In this document: positions 50,174 through 51,266 of the stretch, piece after piece
How the letters are laid out: each line of letters opens with the position of its first letter
Numbering within the stretch: position 1 is the first letter of the stretch
DNA from: Noviherbaspirillum malthae
GTDB lineage: Bacteria; Pseudomonadota; Gammaproteobacteria; Burkholderiales; Burkholderiaceae_D
DNA length: 51,266 bases
Assembly: GCF_015352985.1 (NCBI RefSeq)
Contig: NZ_JACYXF010000043.1
Location: forward strand, 1 to 51,266
Direction of reading: 5' to 3'
Notes under the pieces: model-generated
What the model was told of the DNA's origin: nothing
Seen by the model: the letters and a program-made list of their open reading frames with translations, nothing else
Databases searched by the model: none
Translations under genes and position numbers: made by a program

Positions 50174-51266
50174 CACTACTCTGCCATGTTACTCACGCCG
50201 ATGTAAGTGTATGGTGGCGCTGCATTGGGGACACTGGATGCAAATTACGGGGCGAAGCGCGGCGATAAGGGCGCGGCGTACCGCCGGCAATGATGGCTGG
50301 GGTGGCGGACCCGGTGCATTGGTTGCCGGTTTTCCCCCGTTTGTAAGGCACTGGCCAGGCGTCGGTGCTGCAGAAAGCCAAACGCAATCATCGTCAGTAA
50401 CGCATGATGGTGCAGCCCGAGCCAGGATCTGCCTTCGTAATGGTCCAGGCCAAGTTCATCCTTGAGTTGCTGATGCGCCTGCTCGCATGCCCAGCGGGCC
50501 TTAATCGCACGTACCAGCGTCCTACGCGGCGTGTCAGGCGGGTGGTTGGTGAAGTAATATTTGCGCTCGCCGCTGCAACGCGCTTCGCACACCAGCCATG
50601 CGACTTGGCCAGGAAGATGCTGCCAATGTGAAGCCAGCACACCGTCTGCAACGCACACCCGCACCGCAGCGAAGTGCGCACTGAGCATGCCCTTAGTGCC
50701 ACAGCGCCACGAACAGCGCCGCAGGGCCTTGGGACCCAACATTTCAATCATCTGCACAACCGACACGCTCGGTACAGAGGGTTTTGCATACTTGGCGGGG
50801 CGTCCCAGCGGAGGATTCGCCGGCATATTCAGCGTCACATCTGCTGGATAGACCTTTTGTGTCGGCTGCACAGCTACTGCCCATCGTAGACCTCGCTGCG
50901 TAAGCCCGGCACGAAAGCCTGCCGAACTGCCATAGCCCGCGTCGGCCAGCACCATGCCAAAGCGCACGCCGTCCGTCAGCGCGGCATCGATCTGCGCCAG
51001 CGCGATATCTCCCTTGGTTTCGAACGTGATTGACTCGGGCACCTTGGCTGCTGCACGACGTGCTTCGTCCTGTGCCCAATCCTCAGGCAGGTACAGCCGC
51101 AGGGCGATCGGCACTGGCACCTCCTTGCGCGCCAAGGTAAGCGAGACGAGCACTTGGCAGTTAGCCTGCTTGCCCAGCACGCCGCAGTGCTGACGCTTGA
51201 CGCCGACCGAGTGCTTGCCCTGCTTGGGCAGCGCCGTGTCGTCCACGATCAGCGCGGCGTCCTTGC
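50174..51266 (-). mobile_element. IS701-like insertion sequence, copy 2, runs off the window
   Basis: This segment corresponds position by position to 14946-16038 and has the same orientation. It interrupts the DUF4214-like gene. The 5' end of the element and its outer terminus lie beyond the window, so it may be the complete parent copy. Confidence 0.88.
50245..51266 (-). CDS. IS701-like transposase, partial (5' end outside window)
   Basis: The visible part runs leftward from the window edge to TAA 50245-50247. It contains the first catalytic block (VDDTALPKQGKHSVGVKRQHCG), ANCQVLVSLTLARKEVPVPIALRLYLPEDW, the second block FGMVLADAGYGSSAGFR, and RAIKARWACEQAHQQLKDELGLDHYEGRSW with the last acidic residue. 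The internal Met near 51246 is not the true start. It is identical in translation to the same part of the copy at 15017-16160. Unlike that copy, it is not known to be truncated, so it could be functional. Confidence 0.88.
   Translation of the reverse strand, partial: KDAALIVDDTALPKQGKHSVGVKRQHCGVLGKQANCQVLVSLTLARKEVPVPIALRLYLPEDWAQDEARRAAAKVPESITFETKGDIALAQIDAALTDGVRFGMVLADAGYGSSAGFRAGLTQRGLRWAVAVQPTQKVYPADVTLNMPANPPLGRPAKYAKPSVPSVSVVQMIEMLGPKALRRCSWRCGTKGMLSAHFAAVRVCVADGVLASHWQHLPGQVAWLVCEARCSGERKYYFTNHPPDTPRRTLVRAIKARWACEQAHQQLKDELGLDHYEGRSWLGLHHHALLTMIAFGFLQHRRLASALQTGENRQPMHRVRHPSHHCRRYAAPLSPRFAP

Noticed and set aside
1..51266. CRISPR array, tRNA or rRNA genes, phage or plasmid replication genes
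   Set aside because: No regularly spaced repeats, no cloverleaf-like sequence and no replication, integrase or structural phage proteins were seen.

Overview
The window looks like accessory DNA of a betaproteobacterium, most likely in the Burkholderiales. The pointers are four Bug/TctC-type periplasmic binding proteins, a Gram-negative general porin, a salicylate-5-hydroxylase-like Rieske system, and many IS elements of types common in that order. No tRNA, rRNA or core housekeeping gene was seen. The genus cannot be fixed from the sequence.

Layout. (1) 1-2250: a decayed IS701-family transposase and an intact IS5-family element. (2) 2263-12618: catabolic cluster A, with moderate GC. A LysR regulator and a crotonase run leftward. 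Two CaiB/BaiF CoA transferases, a pair of acyl-CoA dehydrogenases, a MaoC-type hydratase, a quinone-reductase-like MDR and two Bug proteins run rightward. This looks like uptake of a carboxylic acid, CoA activation by CoA transfer, then beta-oxidation-like steps. Three candidate LysR sites lie in the divergent promoter. (3) 12618-18873: an IS graveyard. It holds an IS630 element sitting inside a stop codon, a truncated IS630-like relic, a 5'-truncated IS701-like copy, and an IS3 element interrupted by an IS30 element. (4) 19196-49440: catabolic cluster B, visibly GC-richer. It holds two parallel sets of [FAH-family enzyme + two-domain cupin ring-cleavage dioxygenase + Rieske oxygenase beta and alpha + Rieske ferredoxin] and one shared ferredoxin reductase. 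Between the sets lies a lower pathway (HpaH-like hydratase, HpaI-like aldolase, semialdehyde dehydrogenase). The cluster also carries an ornithine-cyclodeaminase-like protein, an enone-reductase-like MDR, a complete LIV-type ABC importer, an SDR, a second MDR, two Bug proteins, a DMT exporter, a porin, and GntR and LysR regulators. (5) 49441-51266: a transposase tail, a DUF4214-like gene stump, and a second copy of the IS701-like element that runs off the window. It appears identical to the first copy and has the same orientation.

Working model for cluster B (inference). The Rieske systems hydroxylate an aromatic acid and the cupins open the ring of a salicylate- or gentisate-type product. 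If cleavage is of the direct salicylate type, the C7 keto-dienedioate needs one reduction before it matches the substrates of HpaH and HpaI. These would give pyruvate and succinate semialdehyde, then succinate. Gentisate-type cleavage followed by FAH-type hydrolysis is the main alternative.

Regulation. Two perfect copies of a 12-bp palindrome sit between the GntR gene and the first cluster-B operon. A separate 17-bp inverted repeat (GGAAYA-N5-TRTTCC) recurs upstream of three cluster-B units (25695, 34574, 48349), which suggests a shared regulon. Two IS elements sit precisely on stop codons without altering the proteins, and the two IS701-like copies bracket cluster B like a composite transposon.
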